Shown: positions 22,203 to 30,652, numbered from the stretch's first letter. The stretch: 31,805 nt of DNA from a virus (IMGVR_UViG_3300031951_000780:1-31805), one strand, 5' to 3'. The notes: a model not told the origin generated them from the sequence alone. A program made the numbers and translations.

Positions 22203-22587
22203 ATACCTCGAAATGGGGTAAATCTTTAAATGTTTTCCAATCCCCACCCCATTTAATAAGGCCGTTAAAATTCTCCTTAATGATCGAAGCGAATTTAGCG
22301 AATAACAGAGGACTCCAATCTAATTTATCTTGCGAATCTTTAAAAGCAATATCGAAAGCCTGGGCAGGGTAAACGTTATGTTTTCCACCTTTGCGAATAT
22401 TGGTAACTATCTTCCCTGGCTTGGTTCGTCCTTTGGCGTAAAGTTCGGCTTGCTCTTCATTCGTTCGAAACGTACACGTTAAAAAGGGTTGGGGTAATTC
22501 AGGATAATTTAGGCGCCATTCGTGAACGGCTAACGTGTAAGCCCGTTGTAATCTATAATCGAGGTCGGTAACTTTACGGCTTGGCAT
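22201..22587 (-). CDS. Endolysin, M15-type L-Ala-D-Glu / D-Ala-D-Ala peptidase
   Basis: A 128-residue zinc peptidase. Visible: TFRTNEEQAELYAKGRTKPG (39-58, with Arg41), H70 and D79 in GKH...AQAFDIAF and H125 in LPHFEV, the His-Asp-His zinc set of M15C/VanY-like enzymes. No signal peptide, so a holin is needed to reach peptidoglycan. It overlaps the upstream membrane gene by 14 bases. It cuts peptide links of the host cell wall. Confidence 0.85.
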   Translation of the reverse strand: MPSRKVTDLDYRLQRAYTLAVHEWRLNYPELPQPFLTCTFRTNEEQAELYAKGRTKPGKIVTNIRKGGKHNVYPAQAFDIAFKDSQDKLDWSPLLFAKFASIIKENFNGLIKWGGDWKTFKDLPHFEV

Positions 22588-23152
22588 CGTAAAACAGTTT
22601 TTTGTCTTTCAGGTGAGAACCCCGAGAGCTCCCGACATAATAGGCGAAAATCGACGTTCCAATGGAGAGCACACTTCCGAAAGTCATATCGGCGAGGCGT
22701 TGGTTTTCGATAGGAATAACGATAAAAATGAGGCTTAAAACGACCCCAACGGTAAGCAATAAACCAACGATAACGACAGCGCCGAAAAGCCAATCCCGTT
22801 TACCCGTAGCCGTAACAAACGCCGCCTCCCGTTCTCTGGCGCTGGCGCGATCGCTTACCTCGGCTTTATAAATTTCGAGCTCGGTTTGCATATCGAGCCG
22901 CGTCATTTCGAGCTCAAAGTTCAAACGCAACTTTTCGAACTCTAAAGCCAGCGCGTTATGTTCGTCGCTTTTATGAGTTTGGCCGTTCAAAAAAGCCCCT
23001 ACCGTCTCGAGCGCCTGAATTCCTGTAATATCGCCCGCTATTTCGAGTATATCGCCCGCGACGGGTTTTACCTTATCCCTAACGAAAGCGCCGAATTTTG
23101 AGCCCTTAATACGTTCTCCAATAGGTTTTTTATTTTTCTTTTTTTCGCTCAC
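22574..23152 (-). CDS. 3TM-type holin-like membrane protein
   Basis: A 192-residue protein with a GTG start (23152) that overlaps the TGA of the preceding gene (GTGA). Residues 1-110 are polar and charged; then two membrane segments (about 122-147, LFGAVVIVGLLLTVGVVLSL, and 158-172, VLSIGTSIFAYYVG) and a basic end. The layout matches holin-like proteins of the GTA/3TM family, which follow a long cytoplasmic helix (DRASAREREAAF). It probably takes part in timing lysis with the neighbouring holin and endolysin. Confidence 0.72.
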   Translation of the reverse strand: MSEKKKNKKPIGERIKGSKFGAFVRDKVKPVAGDILEIAGDITGIQALETVGAFLNGQTHKSDEHNALALEFEKLRLNFELEMTRLDMQTELEIYKAEVSDRASAREREAAFVTATGKRDWLFGAVVIVGLLLTVGVVLSLIFIVIPIENQRLADMTFGSVLSIGTSIFAYYVGSSRGSHLKDKKLFYDAKP

Positions 23153-23475
23153 TTTTTAGGCATAAAAAACGAAAGAACTCCTGAGATAATTTTTTTATAA
23201 TTTGCCATAACGTAAATAAACGTTTTTTCGCCCATGAGAGTCGACATTGGAACGGCCCAGCTTGCCTCAGCCTCGAGCCCGTTATTAACGCAATAAACTG
23301 AAGTAAGATAACCTGAGAAAATGGATAACCCAATTACGGCGATCCATTGAATTACAGTAATAGTACGTTTCATGTAAAGTTCATAAGATATTTTTCCCAT
23401 GACGCCAATTAGTACTCCAAAAACCCAATTATTGAGATCACTAAAAAAGGCCGTCAATCCATTAAAAAAGCTCAT
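23149..23475 (-). CDS. Holin-like membrane protein
   Basis: A 108-residue protein with two or three hydrophobic segments (about 14-26 and 43-60 clearest, VIQWIAVIGLSIFSGYLTSV) and a basic C-terminus ending FMPKK. In front of another membrane protein and an endolysin it is the likely holin. The phage would then have two membrane proteins for lysis, perhaps a holin with a partner or antiholin. Confidence 0.68.
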   Translation of the reverse strand: MSFFNGLTAFFSDLNNWVFGVLIGVMGKISYELYMKRTITVIQWIAVIGLSIFSGYLTSVYCVNNGLEAEASWAVPMSTLMGEKTFIYVMANYKKIISGVLSFFMPKK

Positions 23476-23558
23476 TTTTTTTTAGTCTTTAGTATTAATT
23501 GCTTTTCGTATTTCTTGAGCGCGATTAATTGCGCTTTTTTCTTTTCCGTTCGTTTCAT
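23472..23558 (-). CDS. Tiny Lys-rich protein before the holin
   Basis: A 28-residue Lys-rich frame. It starts two bases after the stop of the connector gene and its TGA overlaps the holin ATG (ATGA). It may be a true microprotein or only serve translational coupling; its length leaves doubt. Confidence 0.4.
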   Translation of the reverse strand: MKRTEKKKAQLIALKKYEKQLILKTKKK

Positions 23559-23560
23559 GT

Positions 23561-24121
23561 TTAAGGAATTTGGCTAATTCGGCGGTCGCCATAAGTACGG
23601 CTCGAGGCCGTATTTCCCGAACTAAATAAATAATTTTGGGAACCTTTTTTTATTGATATTGGGCAGCGTTGCGGCCAAACGTTATTAGTGTATTCAGGAA
23701 ACAAATTCGAGTTAGCGCATAAATAATCTACCATAAGGCTCGTATAATGCTCGGCATTTTGCTGCCAACGGGCGAGTTGGTCCTTAAATACCACGTCGGC
23801 GACGGGTGTAGTGTCGTCTGAGGTCCTTTGGACCATAGTGCCGTTATCGACTTTATAAGTTAACGACGGGGCCGCCTCGACCATAGTCCACCACATAACC
23901 ACGCGGCGAGCGTAATCGTCCACTAAAGTTAGATAATCGCCCGAAAGGGTATTATTAGCGATTTCGGTTTTAATCTTTTCGTAAAGGTTCGTCCCCAGGT
24001 AAGGGGCTAAATATTTATCTTGTGCCAAATAAATAGACGGGTAAAGGAGGTTGGGATCAACCGCCCCATTTATATTAGTATATTTTTTAATATAAACGTC
24101 GTTAATAATTAGAATTTCCAT
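23561..24121 (-). CDS. Head-tail connector (DUF6712-like)
   Basis: A 186-residue, mainly helical protein containing YIKKYTNINGAVDP, QDKYLAPYLGTNLYEKIKTE (about 33-52) and YARRVVMWWTMVEAAPSL. The pattern IxxYIGxxLYxKL followed by helices matches DUF6712-like adaptor proteins beside the portal gene in Bacteroidota phages. It should sit under the portal and link head to tail. The C-terminus is Ser/Arg-rich and may be flexible. Confidence 0.72.
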   Translation of the reverse strand: MEILIINDVYIKKYTNINGAVDPNLLYPSIYLAQDKYLAPYLGTNLYEKIKTEIANNTLSGDYLTLVDDYARRVVMWWTMVEAAPSLTYKVDNGTMVQRTSDDTTPVADVVFKDQLARWQQNAEHYTSLMVDYLCANSNLFPEYTNNVWPQRCPISIKKGSQNYLFSSGNTASSRTYGDRRISQIP

Positions 24122-24131
24122 AGCTTAAATT

Positions 24132-26243
24132 TTATCGTCTGTAATTTTTTCCGTTCACGCCGTAAACGGGGTTATCTGGCAAAAAACCGTTATAATCTTG
24201 GTCAACAGGTAGCAAGCTAACCCGAATATCGTTCCGAACTTTATAACCCATTTTCTCGGCTTTTCTAACCGCGATTTGCTGGGCGTCATTCGCCAGCGGG
24301 TTTATTCCTTTGGCGTTAATATAAACCTCCTTTTGCCAAAAGTGGTAACAGTTCCCGCCACCTTTATAAAGCCAAATCGAATAATAATCCGACCCGTAAG
24401 GGCCCCAACCTGGGTTAACCCTTTTATCCTCCATTGCCTCAATATCTTCTTTTCTGTAAAGTTTGTCGGCTGCTATCATTTTAGCGCAAAAAGGACGATT
24501 ACTCGAGGCGCGGCCCTTATATCTGTAACGCGTCATAAAAGTAACGCCCGCATAATTAGTTTCGTCTTGATCGCTTGGCGCCATTGCTTTAGCGGAGCCC
24601 GTCGAAACGGCTAATTCGTGAGCCTCAATTTTAACGAGCTCCTCGTTTTCGGCTTGGTCGTTTTCATAATCGACCTCATAGGAATCTATTAAAATATACC
24701 CCTCGGGAGCGTCTACACCCAACGAAATTAGTTCGTCGGCTATTTCGCTTCCGAACTCCTCGCGCTCAATTCTGGCGACCATACGCGCCGCCCAATCACG
24801 CCCAGGGTCACCGCCCCAAAGTTCCCAAGCTATTCGCCCCGCGCTCGGGAAACCCTCCTCGCCTTGGTTCCAACCGCTCGCCTCAGCATCGACGGCGTGG
24901 CGCGAAAAATAAGAATTCATTCTTTTAATAGTCTCAACCGATAAATTACGGCCGTTAGAAATATCGCGAGCCCTGGCGACCCCGACCTCGGTTCCTCCCC
25001 TGTTATATTCGGCTCGCCATTTTAAACCTAACTCGGCCGCCGCCTTCATTTCGCCCGTAGGCTCGAAACTTTCTTCAGCTAAACACGTGCATTCTTTTTT
25101 TTTTTCCTCCTCAGCAATTACGGGAGCCGTTACCGTTGGAGCCGCGATCGTCGAAACGCTTCCGATAGGGGTATTTTTAACGACTTTAATAGATAGCCCT
25201 GGCATTTCGAAACCTAAAACCTCCTCGAAAGATTTACTAATTTTCCTTTGAGCTGGCTCGACGACTTGGTTAGTGAAAATTTCTAATCCGATAGCCATTT
25301 CGTCTTTATTCGAACCGAATCCACCGCCGACGTCTCGAATACCGAAAACCAAAGGCGTTACGACGCGGTGAGCTACCATAATAAGCGAGGTCGATTCCTT
25401 ACTTAAAAACTCATATTGCTTATCGGCGTCGCTGAGCGGAAAAGTTGTTATTTCTGGGCGTGGTGTATCGCGCTCGTTAAAAGTCATTATAAACTTTCCC
25501 GCGTTACGTGCCCCTGTTAATTGGCGTTCCCAATCCCTTTTTATTTGTTGTTGTTCGTCAGGGGCTGGCGCGCCTTGGAAAAGGCTTACAATCATTGAAG
25601 GGCTAAGCCCGTTCATAATATTATTTACGTGATAAACGCTAATTTCTTTCGCTAATTCAATCGAATTAATTGCCGAGTAATAGTCGGGTCGAGGATAAAA
25701 GTTAGAACCCGCGTAATTATAACAGTAATAAACCTGGCGCGGCTCTTCGGATTTGGATAACTGATTATAAAGCGGGATAAACTCGGGTTTGTTTCTTTTT
25801 TTACGGGTATTGGCCCAATCGTTCGAATGATAAACCCCGACGATTTCCTCCTCCTCACCTGTTACCGCTAATCGGCATTCCTCAAAAGGCAAATGGCGCA
25901 TTTTGGCCACGTTTTCGCGGTCAACGGTATAAATAATTTCAATGTAAAACCCGCCGTATAATTTTAAGTCATTAGCGCAACCGTAAAAAACGTCGTAGGC
26001 TTTTAACTCCTCGAGACGTTTGTTATAAACGCCAGCCTCTAAAGATTTTCCCGCGATCATTTCCCCAATCGAAACGCATAGGGAACCATGAACGGCTCCC
26101 GTTTGGGCTAATTCTCTAAGGTATTGGGGAAATAAATTGTCTACGCCGTAGCTCACCCAGCCCGAGCGGTCTAATTTTTCGGCCGAACTTCTAACCGTAT
26201 AATCGGCGAGCTCGAGGCGTTTAACTTGGTTAGGGGTTTCCAT
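24132..26243 (-). CDS. Portal protein fused to two extra C-terminal domains
   Basis: A 703-residue protein. Residues 1-360 are an HK97/PBSX-type portal (YGVDNLFPQYLREL, LKLYGGFYIEIIY, RVVTPLVFGI), the dodecameric DNA gate. A Thr/Val/Ala-rich linker (361-382), a Lys run and a Cys pair (about 385-387) follow. Domain 2 (396-490) has VGVARARDISNGRNLS, RMNSYFSRHAVD and GRIAWELWGGDPGRDWAARM. Domain 3 (560-703) has RPFCAKMIAADKLYRKEDI and NPGWGPYGSDYYSIWLYKGG. I know both domains from phage head-maturation proteins, often as extensions of the protease; here they sit on the portal while the protease is separate. Function of the extra domains is unknown. Confidence 0.82.
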   Translation of the reverse strand: METPNQVKRLELADYTVRSSAEKLDRSGWVSYGVDNLFPQYLRELAQTGAVHGSLCVSIGEMIAGKSLEAGVYNKRLEELKAYDVFYGCANDLKLYGGFYIEIIYTVDRENVAKMRHLPFEECRLAVTGEEEEIVGVYHSNDWANTRKKRNKPEFIPLYNQLSKSEEPRQVYYCYNYAGSNFYPRPDYYSAINSIELAKEISVYHVNNIMNGLSPSMIVSLFQGAPAPDEQQQIKRDWERQLTGARNAGKFIMTFNERDTPRPEITTFPLSDADKQYEFLSKESTSLIMVAHRVVTPLVFGIRDVGGGFGSNKDEMAIGLEIFTNQVVEPAQRKISKSFEEVLGFEMPGLSIKVVKNTPIGSVSTIAAPTVTAPVIAEEEKKKECTCLAEESFEPTGEMKAAAELGLKWRAEYNRGGTEVGVARARDISNGRNLSVETIKRMNSYFSRHAVDAEASGWNQGEEGFPSAGRIAWELWGGDPGRDWAARMVARIEREEFGSEIADELISLGVDAPEGYILIDSYEVDYENDQAENEELVKIEAHELAVSTGSAKAMAPSDQDETNYAGVTFMTRYRYKGRASSNRPFCAKMIAADKLYRKEDIEAMEDKRVNPGWGPYGSDYYSIWLYKGGGNCYHFWQKEVYINAKGINPLANDAQQIAVRKAEKMGYKVRNDIRVSLLPVDQDYNGFLPDNPVYGVNGKNYRR

Positions 26244-26625
26244 TATAAATTATATCGTCGGTTATGGTTATACTTGGAACGTCATAATACTGAGTCGAAT
26301 TAACGAGCTCAATAGTACCTATTTTGCAAAGACCCACAACGGCCGCGTTAGTCGGATCTAAATTTACGGCTGAATTTTGCCCATAAACATAGTAACGGTA
26401 ACGACCTTGTAAGGTTAATCCTACCGTTGTTACCGTTAATTGGGTTATTCGCTGATTTTCGAGAATAATTAGGGGAACCTGAGCGATTGAATCGCCAACG
26501 GTTGAGTTTTCCTCATGAGATATAATCAAAAGGAAATGGCTAAACGGCTGGGCAAAGTATTGCCGCGTTTCGTTTAAAGTTAGTCGGAGCGTTTGCCCCG
26601 CGAGATTTGTAGTTAAATAATTCAT
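26230..26625 (-). CDS. Small structural protein of unknown role
   Basis: A 131-residue beta-rich protein (NYLTTNLAGQTLRLTLNE, LTLQGRYRYYVYGQNS). The start was set at ATG 26625, not TTG 26649, because the TTG lies inside a terminator hairpin. It overlaps the portal gene by 14 bases. The position between tube and portal genes suggests a virion part such as decoration, but I do not recognise it. Confidence 0.6.
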   Translation of the reverse strand: MNYLTTNLAGQTLRLTLNETRQYFAQPFSHFLLIISHEENSTVGDSIAQVPLIILENQRITQLTVTTVGLTLQGRYRYYVYGQNSAVNLDPTNAAVVGLCKIGTIELVNSTQYYDVPSITITDDIIYNGNP

Positions 26626-26634
26626 TTGGTTATT

Positions 26635-26661
26635 AAAAAGGGCGGGCAATTATACCCGCCC
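26635..26661 (-). terminator. Intrinsic terminator after the probable tube gene
   Basis: GGGCGGG and CCCGCCC flank an eight-base loop (26640-26661), followed on the - strand by a run of five T (26639-26635) and more AT. A strong stem with a T run: most transcription from capsid and tube genes would stop here. Confidence 0.75.
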
Positions 26662-26689
26662 AATTTAAAAATGTATAACCCTCTAAAAC

Positions 26690-27238
26690 TTACGAATTAA
26701 CAACTGTAATTCCTGTGAAATTATCAAAAGGAACCGAGGTATAAGCCTCTAAAAAGTCAGGTTGGTTAGGCTCTTGAGCATTTACCGTAATTTGGTAACC
26801 ATTCAAGTCGCCTTTAGCCTTTCCTGACTGATAAGAACCCGTAGTAAGAAAAGCCCCATCAGTACGGCCAACACATACGATTTGGTCGTCGTAAAGCTGA
26901 ATAAAAACAATTAATTTCGCTTTACTCATTTGCTCGAGTTCTTTCTTTTTATCGTTTGAAAGTTTACCCAAAGTAAGCTCGACCGTTTGATCGTAATAAA
27001 GCGTTCCGTTTTCGAGGTTAGCAGTTGGCACCACAGTTAGAGCGCCCGTATTACGGTTCGGCTGATATTGGAAAATATCTACACTACCCGCAACGCCAGG
27101 CAAAGCGTCTATAATTCCGTTAGCATCTAACGTTATTCCGCTGGCGAAAAATTCCCAATTAGCGAAATAGACGTTTTTAACCCCGCCGACCCCCTCGTTA
27201 CAATCGAGCATAAAGCCCGCACTCAGCAAACATGGCAT
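26690..27238 (-). CDS. Probable major tail (tube) protein
   Basis: A 182-residue protein. DCNEGVGGVKNVYFANWEFF (12-31) and the later pattern ENGTLYYDQTVELTLGKL with KKKELEQM and KLIVFIQ match a virion protein that follows the capsid gene in many Bacteroidota phages and prophages. I place it as tail tube from its sheet-rich shape and its own strong terminator (26635-26661), as expected for an abundant protein. Head decoration is the main alternative. It is separated from the capsid gene by a further terminator-like hairpin. Confidence 0.65.
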   Translation of the reverse strand: MPCLLSAGFMLDCNEGVGGVKNVYFANWEFFASGITLDANGIIDALPGVAGSVDIFQYQPNRNTGALTVVPTANLENGTLYYDQTVELTLGKLSNDKKKELEQMSKAKLIVFIQLYDDQIVCVGRTDGAFLTTGSYQSGKAKGDLNGYQITVNAQEPNQPDFLEAYTSVPFDNFTGITVVNS

Positions 27239-27261
27239 AGTTTTAAATTTTTTTAATTAGT

Positions 27262-27288
27262 ATTATAAAAGGGGGCTTTTACACCCCC
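27262..27288 (-). terminator. Terminator-like hairpin after the major capsid gene
   Basis: GGGGG (27271-27275) and CCCCC (27284-27288) flank an eight-base loop; on the - strand TTTTATAATA follows. It lies right after the capsid stop (27299). Probably leaky, reducing rather than stopping read-through into the next gene. Confidence 0.55.
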
Positions 27289-27298
27289 GTTATTTTAA

Positions 27299-28195
27299 TT
27301 AGAACCAAGTTCCGTAGGCGGCAATTTCATTACCAAAACCGAACTGAGCACCCGCAAAGAATTTAGCAGAGAAACGAACATTATCCTCGGCAAATTGACC
27401 CATATCGACCAACTGAATATTATTCCAATCGGCGAGAACATTAGTACCAAACCAAAGGTTAGATTTTTGAGCCATAATAATAGTATCGTCAGGCATCCCG
27501 CCGCAAACAGCTATCTGATAACCGAGGTAAGATTTCGGCATTTCAGGACCGCCGTAAGTATACCAACCGTTACCCGCGGCCGCGCTTGCTTGCATGAATG
27601 CTTCCCACACGTTTTGAGAAACGTAAATAATAGGTTTTTCGGTTGCGCGCTTTACAGCCGTTGGCAAGGTTGCCACGGTTGCCGCAATTTTAGCAATTAC
27701 GTTAGTATTGTCGATAGCTACGGGAGTAGGTACGAAAAGAACTCCCGAACCGCCAGCGCCCATAAGGGTCAAAAGGCCGTCGTATTCAGTTGGCCCAGCG
27801 GTACCCGTCCAAATCAATTCCTCATTTTTTTGAGCAATACCTTCGAGCATATTAGCGATAAGCGTGTCGGCCAAAGCTGGCTCGATTTCGCCGCGCTGAA
27901 AATCGCCCGCCGCCCAATCATTCAAAAAATCATTTTTACAAATGTTTCGCTGTACTTGGAATTTCGAAAGCGTTAGAACGCGCTCAGTAATTGAAACTTC
28001 GCCAAGCGGGGTAAAATCGCAAGTTGGCTCCTCGAAACTAATATCGTCCACCAACTTTTTTACCACTTGCTTATAATCAATATTTTCTTTTACGGTTACG
28101 TACTGCAAACTTTCGTTAGCCAGAAACGCCGCCTTAATGTACTCCCCAGCGTATTTTCCCGCGTAGGTTGTAGTCAAATTCATTGTTGTAGCCAT
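27299..28195 (-). CDS. Major capsid protein, HK97 fold
   Basis: A 298-residue protein: N-terminal helical arm (YAGKYAGEYIKAAFLANESL), a central domain with SKFQVQRNICKNDFLNDW (about 98-115) and PIIYVSQNVWEAFM (about 187-200), and a closing set of strands (NVRFSAKFFAGAQFGFGNEI) typical of the A-domain/P-domain end. With scaffold directly upstream and protease nearby this is the shell protein. No delta domain is obvious at the N-terminus, consistent with a separate scaffold. Followed by its own terminator-like hairpin. Confidence 0.85.
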   Translation of the reverse strand: MATTMNLTTTYAGKYAGEYIKAAFLANESLQYVTVKENIDYKQVVKKLVDDISFEEPTCDFTPLGEVSITERVLTLSKFQVQRNICKNDFLNDWAAGDFQRGEIEPALADTLIANMLEGIAQKNEELIWTGTAGPTEYDGLLTLMGAGGSGVLFVPTPVAIDNTNVIAKIAATVATLPTAVKRATEKPIIYVSQNVWEAFMQASAAAGNGWYTYGGPEMPKSYLGYQIAVCGGMPDDTIIMAQKSNLWFGTNVLADWNNIQLVDMGQFAEDNVRFSAKFFAGAQFGFGNEIAAYGTWF

Positions 28196-28206
28196 AATGC
28201 TTTAAA

Positions 28207-28821
28207 TTATTTTTTAATTTTTTCGATATTCTTTTGGATTCTTTCCTTAATCGTCATTTGGTTAAATGACTTTTCTTTTTTCTCGGTACCTAAAACGACC
28301 TTGGTCGCTGGCTTATCCTTTACGGATCCGATAGCGGGTTGTTTTTTCACCGCGGCGAGCTCAGCCTTAACAGCGCCTAAATTTTCGGCCGTGGTTTTAA
28401 TCTCGCTTTTTGCAACGGTTAGTTGAGTCTCGAGTTCGGCCTTTTCACCTTCAAGGGTTGAAACGCGCTCGCTCAGCTTATTAATAGCTGATAGTAAATC
28501 TTCGGTGCTCATTTCGACCTCTTCGAGCTCAGGGATACCCATTTCGGCAATTTGCCCCAATTCGTTAACGTCGATAAATTCGCCCGTCTCGAGCTCATAT
28601 CGCCCAGCGGCCGCCGCTACCTTGTTACCCTCCTCGTCCTTAGTGTAAACGTCGACGCCAATGGCAAAAGACGTAGCGCTCGTAAAAATTGGCGTTCCAT
28701 CCTTTAGTTTGCCCTCTAATTCAAGGGATACCTCTTCGAGTTTAATACCGTGTACGCTCGGGTCAATTTTGAACTTTGAGAAAATCTCTCTCAAGGATTC
28801 TTTTAAATTAACTTTTGACAT
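28207..28821 (-). CDS. Scaffold protein
   Basis: A 204-residue protein. Residues 1-100 include a repeated short strand pattern (LKDGTPIFTSATSFAIGVDVY, EGNKVAAAAGRYELETGEFI); 104-160 form a coiled coil with clear heptads (SAINKLSERVSTLEGEKAELE); the end is basic (MTIKERIQKNIEKIKK). This build, directly upstream of the capsid gene, is that of scaffolds in XkdF-protease phages. It guides shell assembly and is removed by the protease encoded at 30061. Confidence 0.78.
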   Translation of the reverse strand: MSKVNLKESLREIFSKFKIDPSVHGIKLEEVSLELEGKLKDGTPIFTSATSFAIGVDVYTKDEEGNKVAAAAGRYELETGEFIDVNELGQIAEMGIPELEEVEMSTEDLLSAINKLSERVSTLEGEKAELETQLTVAKSEIKTTAENLGAVKAELAAVKKQPAIGSVKDKPATKVVLGTEKKEKSFNQMTIKERIQKNIEKIKK

Positions 28822-28866
28822 TTGGTAAAATATTTTTTAATAAAAACGGGAATTTTATTTTTTCCC

Positions 28867-28874
28867 TACTTTCG
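28867..28874 (+). promoter_or_regulatory. Possible promoter of the orphan + strand gene
   Basis: TACTTTCG, one mismatch from TAnnTTTG, 15 bases before the ATG at 28889; no -33 box is seen. The 67-base gap (28822-28888) between diverging genes must also hold a leftward promoter for scaffold and capsid, because a two-way terminator at 29994 blocks read-through; I cannot recognise it, and it may be read by the phage sigma factor. Confidence 0.35.
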
Positions 28875-28888
28875 TAAAAATTCACCCA

Positions 28889-29938
28889 ATGCCAAATATT
28901 AATAAAGCTCTCGAGGTCCTTGGATTACCCGAACATTTCGGCCAATACGACGGCCAAATCCAAACGCGCATAACGCGATCTATAACTGTTTACGAAATAA
29001 AAGATATTTCGACCGTGCCCGCTAAAATGAGTTATAAAGTAGAATTTAATGAGACTTCGCCCACAGCGTTTGGCCTTTATCCACTCAATTACATAGCTGG
29101 GCTTTTAAACCATAACGCTTTTACGGACGAAGGCCCAACAGATAAAGGTTATTTACTGCATTCGCCAGCTAAATTTATAACTCATAACGCGCCAAGTTCT
29201 TTAGCGGGCCAATCGGTTTATTACGTGGAAAATAAAGTATATTTAAACGAGGATAAATTCGAGCATCTTTTCGAGCCATACGAAACAACAGTTAATGGCA
29301 TAGCTGACGATATGAGTAACCCAATTATGAGAGTTCAATATAAAGCTAGAATAACTCGCGGGGAGAAAGTCGTTTGGACCTCACGCTATGCAATTACTCC
29401 AAAAAAGAAATTACGCCGCGCTGAATTCTTGAGCATTTGCGGGCTAACCATTGAAGAGGTAATTTATAAAAGCCGTTGGACGTATAATGTAACGAAAACC
29501 AATCCGTCCACTCATATAAATAACATTTCAATGGATATTGAAAAAATATCGTCCACCCAAGTTAAATCGACCTTTTACATTAATGGCGATCCCGCCAATT
29601 CAATAAATTATAAAACCCTTATAAATTCATTTGGGAAAACTTATAGCGGTTATATTCATCAATACCGACTTTATAACGGCCCAGGTATAAACATGGGAGA
29701 TAATATGTATGGCTCAACCCTAAACGTTGGCATTGATCCTATAAAAGATAGCACCATTAACGTAATACCTGGGGCTATTAATGTTTATACCGCCACAAAT
29801 AAAACATTAACTTTTAATCCTAATCTAACCGAATCGGCTGAGCTTCTCGCATATATGGAGTTTTTGCCCGCTCAGGGGAAAAATGAAAATATTGGACAAA
29901 TTTTAAATCTTGAAACGGGCGAGGAAAAACTTTACTAA
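28889..29938 (+). CDS. Orphan + strand gene in the head cluster, function unknown
   Basis: A 349-residue, largely beta-rich protein with no signal peptide, no membrane segment and no motif I recognise. Short features: FGLYPLNYIAGLLNHNAF, a basic KKKLRRAEFLSICGL (about 171-185), and a Gly/Asn/Tyr-rich part from 240. It lies against the direction of its neighbours, between prohead protease and scaffold, with its own possible promoter and a strong terminator. This is the layout of a moron: a gene added to the virion-gene cluster with its own expression. Codon use is like its neighbours, so it is not a very recent arrival. It could be a decoration, exclusion or defence-related protein; there is no evidence to choose. 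Confidence 0.7.
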   Translation: MPNINKALEVLGLPEHFGQYDGQIQTRITRSITVYEIKDISTVPAKMSYKVEFNETSPTAFGLYPLNYIAGLLNHNAFTDEGPTDKGYLLHSPAKFITHNAPSSLAGQSVYYVENKVYLNEDKFEHLFEPYETTVNGIADDMSNPIMRVQYKARITRGEKVVWTSRYAITPKKKLRRAEFLSICGLTIEEVIYKSRWTYNVTKTNPSTHINNISMDIEKISSTQVKSTFYINGDPANSINYKTLINSFGKTYSGYIHQYRLYNGPGINMGDNMYGSTLNVGIDPIKDSTINVIPGAINVYTATNKTLTFNPNLTESAELLAYMEFLPAQGKNENIGQILNLETGEEKLY

Positions 29939-29993
29939 ATTTGTTGCGCTTGTTTCTCTTGATATATGTTTTTGTAGTTAAGGTTTAAGGTGT

Positions 29994-30023
29994 AAAAAAA
30001 GGCCCCTCGTTTGGGGCCTTTTT
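29994..30023. terminator. Strong two-way terminator
   Basis: A7 then GGCCCC, a TCGTTT loop, GGGGCC and T5. The perfect stem (extended by A-T pairs) has a T run in either direction. It ends the orphan gene on the + strand and the tape measure/protease transcript on the - strand. Confidence 0.9.
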
Positions 30024-30060
30024 AAATTAATCACACTAAACACTATATCACTTAACCACT

Positions 30061-30642
30061 TTATAACTCACTCAGTAAATTATGCACCTCCAAAATTAAA
30101 AGCTCCTCAGGAGTTTGTGAAAGGCTCAGCCCGACATGATCGAAATAACCCTCGATTGAAAAGCCCTTTACTTTTCCCTCTTTAACGCTCGCCCAAATTT
30201 CCGCGTTATCTACTTTCGAACCTATTAACCAAGTTCCAACGGGCACATCTAACCCTAAATGGACGCTCTTATCATTTTCACCCTCTTTATACCAACTTTC
30301 CACAACGGTTAAACCTTCAATCGTTTTTTGATGCTCGAAAGTATGCGATTTTTGAAAGCCGTTTTTCATAAATGCGTGAGCACAGTTGTAAATAGTTTCT
30401 TTATCAAAAACGATATAATACTCCTCTCCCGTTTCCTTATCTATTCTCAAAATTGGTTTGTCAGGAATTAGCGCTGGGCCGTATAACATACGTCTCTCGT
30501 TATCTAATGCGCTTAATTTAGTCTGAGCCTTTAAAGCAACCCAATTAGATTCGATAGCGGGAAATTCAACTAATGAAATGGCATCGACTCCAAGGTTTCC
30601 CTCGGCGTCAATAATGCACTTTACGACTTTCTTTTTATCCAT
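30061..30642 (-). CDS. XkdF-type prohead protease
   Basis: A 193-residue protein of the XkdF/Peptidase S78-like group: ISLVEFPAIESNWVAL (22-37), YGPALIPDKPI (54-64), SHTFEH (99-104) with the probable catalytic His, LTVVESW (111-117), and KGFSIEGYF (159-167) with the probable catalytic Ser162. It would clear the scaffold from the prohead. It is smaller than many relatives because it lacks C-terminal domains that here lie on the portal protein. It starts 10 bases after the tape measure stop. Confidence 0.82.
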   Translation of the reverse strand: MDKKKVVKCIIDAEGNLGVDAISLVEFPAIESNWVALKAQTKLSALDNERRMLYGPALIPDKPILRIDKETGEEYYIVFDKETIYNCAHAFMKNGFQKSHTFEHQKTIEGLTVVESWYKEGENDKSVHLGLDVPVGTWLIGSKVDNAEIWASVKEGKVKGFSIEGYFDHVGLSLSQTPEELLILEVHNLLSEL

Positions 30643-30652
30643 TTTTTTTAAT

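Noticed and set aside
27395-27976. A 193-codon + strand frame inside the capsid gene
   Set aside because: It is antisense to a clear major capsid gene, has no homology pattern that I recognise and no promoter or ribosome site.
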